Below, piece after piece: positions 7,061-9,952 of a stretch of DNA of 9,952 bases; within the stretch, counting starts at the first letter, position 1, and each line of letters starts with the position of its first letter. Below the pieces are notes generated by a model that was not told where the DNA came from, searched no databases, and was given only the letters and a program-made list of their open reading frames with translations. A program made the position numbers and the translations under genes. The stretch is from positions 1 to 9,952 of the forward strand of contig JAKBAQ010000092.1 in NCBI GenBank assembly GCA_021808985.1, in the 5' to 3' direction. The stretch comes from Pseudomonadota bacterium. Lineage in GTDB: Bacteria; Pseudomonadota; Alphaproteobacteria; Acetobacterales; Acetobacteraceae.

Positions 7061-7639
7061 ATGAGCGACGCGCGCCGGGCCAACCGGACCAGCGCGGCCC
7101 CGCGGCGCAGATGGGCAAGGCGGCTGCGCGATGTGCTGCTGCTGCCCCCTGCCCTGCTGTATGTGATCATCGAAGAGATTTTCTGGAACGGGGCGACGGC
7201 GCTGCTGCGGCGAATCGCGCGGACATGGCCGGTGATGGCCGTGCAGAGACGGCTCATGGCCCTGCCCGCCGCGGCGGTGCTGCCGCTGTTTCTGGTGCCT
7301 GAGATTTTAAGCCATATTGGCGGGTTCTGGGCGGCTTATCTGGTCACGCGCGGGCAGTGGATAGCGGCGATGCTGGCGGGGATCGTGATTAAGGGCAGCG
7401 CCACGCTGATGGTGGTTTGGATTTACCAGAGCTGCGAGCCAAAACTGCTCTCCATCCGCTGGTTCGCCATCGTGCACCGGCAGGCCCTGCGCGGGCGCGA
7501 CTGGGTGCTGGAGACGGTGCGCCCCGGCCGGGAGCTGGCGCTGCGCCTGCTGCGCCGTGGCCGGGCGGGGATTATCAGGCGTTTCGCGGCGATCCGCCAG
7601 GTGGTGGCGGCGCGGCTGGGCTTCCGCCGGCGGGGCTGA
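7061..7639 (+). CDS. Conserved membrane protein of unknown function
   Basis: 192 residues from ATG 7061; an in-frame TTG at 7013 would lie inside the previous gene and is less likely. The N terminus is strongly basic (RR...RRRWARR at 5-23). Hydrophobic segments are at about 25-40, 68-86 and 100-121. The stretch EPKLLSIRWFAIVHR (126-140) follows the last membrane segment, and the C-terminal 50 residues are rich in Arg. I have an impression of a conserved proteobacterial family with the pattern 'rpkLlsi.WFa..y', but cannot name it. There is no catalytic motif. It follows the EEP gene after 28 bases and is the last gene before an AT-richer gap, so it probably ends this transcription unit. A role in organising or regulating the neighbouring lipid enzyme is speculation. 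Confidence 0.75.
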   Translation: MSDARRANRTSAAPRRRWARRLRDVLLLPPALLYVIIEEIFWNGATALLRRIARTWPVMAVQRRLMALPAAAVLPLFLVPEILSHIGGFWAAYLVTRGQWIAAMLAGIVIKGSATLMVVWIYQSCEPKLLSIRWFAIVHRQALRGRDWVLETVRPGRELALRLLRRGRAGIIRRFAAIRQVVAARLGFRRRG

Positions 7640-7653
7640 TATTTAGTGCGCTA

Positions 7654-7677
7654 GTTCAATATGCAGCTGTTCACTAT
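7654..7677. repeat. Short tandem direct repeat (GTTCAATAT / GTTCACTAT)
   Basis: Two nine-base copies at 7654-7662 and 7669-7677 match in eight of nine positions with a 15-base period. The second copy overlaps the candidate -35 box. It could be an operator, but repeats this short also arise by chance. Confidence 0.35.
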
Positions 7678-7698
7678 TTGGTGGGAAGCGTGTAGACT
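7670..7698 (+). promoter_or_regulatory. Weak sigma-70-like promoter candidate
   Basis: TTCACT (7670-7675) and TAGACT (7693-7698) are separated by 17 bases; each matches the consensus in four of six positions. It is placed to drive the gene at 7752, leaving a leader of roughly 45 bases. The match is weak, and the main support is its position in the AT-richer gap. Confidence 0.28.
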
Positions 7699-7718
7699 TG
7701 CCCCGGAAAATAAGAAAA

Positions 7719-7738
7719 GCGCCTGAAGGCTGGGGCGC
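7719..7738. other. Short inverted repeat just upstream of the ribosome-binding site
   Basis: GCGCC (7719-7723) can pair with GGCGC (7734-7738) around a 10-base loop, ending three bases before the AGGGG ribosome-binding site. In GC-rich DNA such 5-bp stems are common, so an effect on translation is only a possibility. Confidence 0.2.
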
Positions 7739-7740
7739 GA

Positions 7741-7745
7741 AGGGG
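7741..7745 (+). promoter_or_regulatory. Shine-Dalgarno AGGGG fixing the start at 7752
   Basis: AGGGG followed by an AT-rich six-base spacer (7746-7751) precedes ATG 7752. It favours this start over the in-frame TTG at 7698, which has no comparable site. Confidence 0.65.
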
Positions 7746-7751
7746 ATAAAT

Positions 7752-9680
7752 ATGTCTGTGGCGATTGCGGCGGCGGAGCCGCCTCCGGCTGATGCGATGG
7801 CGCCGTTTGGCGCGGCGGTGGCGAGCGCGAAACTGCGCCGCCGGGCGCAGGCGGTGTATGCGCTGCTGGTGGTGCTGGGCGTGGCGCCGCTGGCGCTGCA
7901 TCTCTCTGGCGGGTGGCAGGCCGCGGGGCTGGGGGTGATATGCCCGGGCGCCGGGTTTCTGGCCGATGGCGGCTGGGCGATGCTGCTGTTTCCGCTCGCC
8001 GTGGCGCTGATGTTCGCCGCCTTTGCCTCCTGGGTGCTGATGGCCAATGCCGTGGCGCCGCTGGTGGTGTGGCTGGGCGGCGCGCTGCTGGCGGGCGCGC
8101 TGGCGGGCGGGCATATCACCCCATGGTCACCCTGGGCGACGCTGGTGCTCACCGTGGGGTTCTTCGCCGGCTGCACCTATCTGAGCCGCCGCACCCTGGC
8201 GGAAGAGGCGGCGCGGCGGGATGCGCGGGCGGTTTATCTGCCGGCGGCGATGGCGGCGGTGGAGGCGCGCGCGGTGGAGGCGCCAGCGCCCGGCACGCGC
8301 GAGATGAGCCCCGCCGACCTCGCCAGCCTGCGCTATGCGCTGGAGCGGGGCTTGCAGCCGGTGGAGGGGTTCGCGGGGTTCGACGTGATCGAGCAGTTCC
8401 AGACTTCCTCGGTGCGCTACCAGATCGATTATCTGCTCTGGGCGCTGCAGATTTCGCAATGCCATTACACGCCGAATTTTCATGGGTATTTGAATGAGGC
8501 GCAGCGCAACCTGATCGACAAGCTGACCGTGCCGATGGTGTGGAAATGGTGGCGCTGGGAGAATCTGCTCGGCAATTTCAGCTTCAATCTGGACCCGATC
8601 GCCAAGGACAATATCATGTTCGGCGGGTTCTCGAGCAACCATATCGCGCTCTATACCGCGCTGAGCGGGGATATGCGGTATTTGCAGCCGGGCGCGCTGA
8701 CCTTCCGCTGGGATGAGAAGAGGGTGTTCAGGCACGATCTGCGCACCGTGCTGGAGGCGGGGCGGCGCAACCAGCGCGAGGCGGTTTATGCGCCGCTTTA
8801 TCCGTGCGAGCCGCGCCTGACCTATAGCGCGTGCAATTTATGGGGGCAGATGGCGCATCTGACCGCGGACCGGATTTTCGCGACCAACCATGCGCCGAAG
8901 CTGCTGCATGAGCTGAAGCCGCTGCATATGTCGGAGATGATGGGGATAGACGGCTCGCCGCATGCCGGGCGGATGACGGCGCTGGGCATCCGGATTCCGG
9001 TTTATACCTGCAACCATGTGGCGGCGATGTGGGGATGGATGGCCTCGCCGTTCTTCCCCGATCTGAGCCGGCGGACATGGGCGGCCTCACGCGAGGAGTG
9101 CGTGAGCTTCGGGGCGGATGGCGAGATAACGCTGGCGGCGCTGGCCTATGACCGGATTGACACCGGCAATTACAAAAAGAGCGAGGCGGGGCTTTATGCG
9201 CAGTTCTTGATGCTGGCGCGCGAGCAGGGCGACCAGGAGGTGGCCGAGGCGATAATGCGCAGGCTGGATGCGGATTTCGGCCGGGTGGAGCGGGATGGCG
9301 TGGTCTCCTACGCCAAGGCCTCCAACGTGAACAATGCGACGATCATCATGGGCCGGCTGCTGCGGCGCTTTGACATGCGCAAGCTGCTGCGCGAGGGGCC
9401 GCCGCCGGGCGCGCTGAGCGGGCCGGTGCTGGCGGCGGCGAAATATCCGGATGTGCTGGTGGCGAAGGCGTACAGCGATGGCGAGGGGCTGGAGCTGGTG
9501 CTGTATGCCGGCGCCGGCGCGGGGCCGCAAAAGCTGCGGCTGGAGCGGCTGCGCCCTGGCCGGGAATATGTGCTGGCGCAGGGGGGGCAGGTGTTCAGCG
9601 CCGATGCGCAAGGTGGCGCGGAGATTGAGGTGATGATCAACGGCCGGACGGAAGTGAGCATGACGCCGGCGCGCGGATGA
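7752..9680 (+). CDS. Membrane-anchored linalool dehydratase/isomerase-like protein
   Basis: 642 residues. The N-terminal 145 residues carry four predicted membrane segments (about 33-50, 75-98, 100-119, 127-144). Positive residues before the first (KLRRR) and after the last (SRR...ARR) predict a cytoplasmic catalytic part. Residues about 185-545 resemble the alpha/alpha-barrel linalool dehydratase/isomerase (Ldi) of Castellaniella defragrans as I remember it. Shared blocks are DPIAKDNIM at 281-289 (Ldi DPIEKENIM), PCEPRLTYSACN at 351-362 with the same C-x8-C spacing as catalytic Cys171/Cys180, and LAREQGDQE at 488-496 (Ldi LAREMGDQQ). Ldi His129 aligns with F293, while H297 lies one helical turn later. 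Ldi Asp39 and Tyr45 seem not conserved. Residues about 565-640 look like a small beta-sandwich. The fold call is good; the substrate and reaction are unknown. The gene starts a new group after the intergenic gap. Confidence 0.8.
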   Translation: MSVAIAAAEPPPADAMAPFGAAVASAKLRRRAQAVYALLVVLGVAPLALHLSGGWQAAGLGVICPGAGFLADGGWAMLLFPLAVALMFAAFASWVLMANAVAPLVVWLGGALLAGALAGGHITPWSPWATLVLTVGFFAGCTYLSRRTLAEEAARRDARAVYLPAAMAAVEARAVEAPAPGTREMSPADLASLRYALERGLQPVEGFAGFDVIEQFQTSSVRYQIDYLLWALQISQCHYTPNFHGYLNEAQRNLIDKLTVPMVWKWWRWENLLGNFSFNLDPIAKDNIMFGGFSSNHIALYTALSGDMRYLQPGALTFRWDEKRVFRHDLRTVLEAGRRNQREAVYAPLYPCEPRLTYSACNLWGQMAHLTADRIFATNHAPKLLHELKPLHMSEMMGIDGSPHAGRMTALGIRIPVYTCNHVAAMWGWMASPFFPDLSRRTWAASREECVSFGADGEITLAALAYDRIDTGNYKKSEAGLYAQFLMLAREQGDQEVAEAIMRRLDADFGRVERDGVVSYAKASNVNNATIIMGRLLRRFDMRKLLREGPPPGALSGPVLAAAKYPDVLVAKAYSDGEGLELVLYAGAGAGPQKLRLERLRPGREYVLAQGGQVFSADAQGGAEIEVMINGRTEVSMTPARG

Positions 9681-9693
9681 GGGGATTCCAGGC

Positions 9694-9952
9694 ATGGGTT
9701 GCTGCATTCTCGGCGCGATTATTTTTGGTTTTCTGATGCGCGTGGCGCGCGCGGTGCGCGGGCTGCTGGGGCTGGCGCCGGTGGCGGTGGAGCGGCCCAA
9801 CGCGGCGATGTGGCGGCTTGGCGCGGCGGCGCCGGCGCCGAGCGCGGCGGGGTGGGAGCGGCCGCTGCGCGCGCAGCTGGCGATGAGCGCGGTGATGATG
9901 CCGGTGTCGCTCTACCTCGCCTATTTGCTCCATGTGGCGCGGCTGATGCTGC
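9694..9952 (+). CDS. Unrecognised membrane protein, N-terminal part (runs off the window)
   Basis: An open frame from ATG 9694 to the end of the window gives 86 residues with no stop. It begins MGCCILGAIIFGFLMRVARA, a likely membrane segment (about 3-15) followed by basic residues. A second hydrophobic stretch starts at about residue 64 (AMSAVMMPVSLYLAYLLH). The region between (about 30-62) is rich in Ala, Pro and Arg. It begins 13 bases after the stop of the Ldi-like gene, so co-transcription is likely. The ribosome-binding site is poor: GGGG at 9681-9684 is nine bases away and AGG lies directly before the start. I do not recognise the family. Confidence 0.6.
   Translation, partial: MGCCILGAIIFGFLMRVARAVRGLLGLAPVAVERPNAAMWRLGAAAPAPSAAGWERPLRAQLAMSAVMMPVSLYLAYLLHVARLML

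Larger units (their letters stand above)
7640..7751. other. AT-richer intergenic gap between two gene groups
   Basis: 112 bases, visibly richer in A and T than the surrounding coding DNA. It is the longest gap in the window, marginally longer than 2957-3067. It contains a short direct repeat, a weak promoter candidate and a short inverted repeat just before the ribosome-binding site. No rho-independent terminator (GC stem with T run) is evident for the upstream group. Confidence 0.6.

Noticed and set aside
7620..7700. Rho-independent terminator after the unknown membrane protein
   Set aside because: No GC-rich stem followed by a run of T was found; termination there, if any, would need another mechanism.
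7698..7751. N-terminal extension of the Ldi-like protein from TTG 7698
   Set aside because: TTG is a rare start, there is no ribosome-binding site before it, and ATG 7752 has AGGGG at good spacing.
1..9952. Defence system, prophage or mobile-element cargo
   Set aside because: No nuclease-effector modules, integrase, transposase, terminal repeats or tRNA attachment site were found, and gene orientation and composition are uniform through the coding regions.

Overview
This is a very GC-rich (clearly above 60%), coding-dense window in which every supported gene lies on the + strand. The protein families (a Slt70-type lytic transglycosylase next to pgpA, pncC and panB; Nramp and CorA-like transporters; a membrane-bound linalool dehydratase/isomerase-like protein) and the strong preference for GCG, CTG and GAG codons suggest an alphaproteobacterium, possibly Acetobacteraceae or a related group. 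That placement is an inference from protein style; there is no rRNA or other marker here. I see no tRNA, rRNA, CRISPR array, insertion sequence or phage gene. It looks like ordinary chromosome, apart from an AT-richer gap at 7640-7751.

Region 1 (1-1958) is a tightly coupled housekeeping string: the 3' end of a lytic transglycosylase (peptidoglycan turnover), pgpA (phosphatidylglycerol synthesis), pncC (pyridine-nucleotide salvage) and panB (pantothenate/CoA synthesis). The three junctions are all 4-bp ATGA overlaps, which predicts one transcript with translational coupling. Region 2 (1964-4396) holds two divalent-cation transporters: a CorA-like protein with a GMN motif, and an Nramp-family protein whose metal-site residues differ from classical Mn/Fe transporters. 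A Mg2+-related role for the pair is plausible but inferred.

Region 3 (4468-7639) is an envelope and lipid group: a small YflT-like protein with a glycine-rich membrane hairpin, a two-HKD phospholipase D/cardiolipin synthase-like enzyme with a C-terminal membrane hairpin, an endonuclease/exonuclease/phosphatase-family protein overlapping it by 17 bp, and an unknown membrane protein. The enzyme pair parallels the E. coli clsB (ybhO)-ybhP neighbourhood. With pgpA upstream, the window encodes both a phosphatidylglycerol-producing step and a possible cardiolipin-producing step.

Region 4 (7640-9952) follows a 112-bp gap carrying weak promoter and direct-repeat signals. It encodes the most unusual protein in the window: a 642-residue protein with four predicted membrane segments, a linalool dehydratase/isomerase-like alpha-helical domain and a C-terminal beta-rich tail. 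An unrecognised membrane protein that runs off the window end starts 13 bases after it. This pair is the best candidate here for an undescribed system. Its reaction cannot be named from sequence, and one key catalytic residue of the known enzyme appears to have been replaced.
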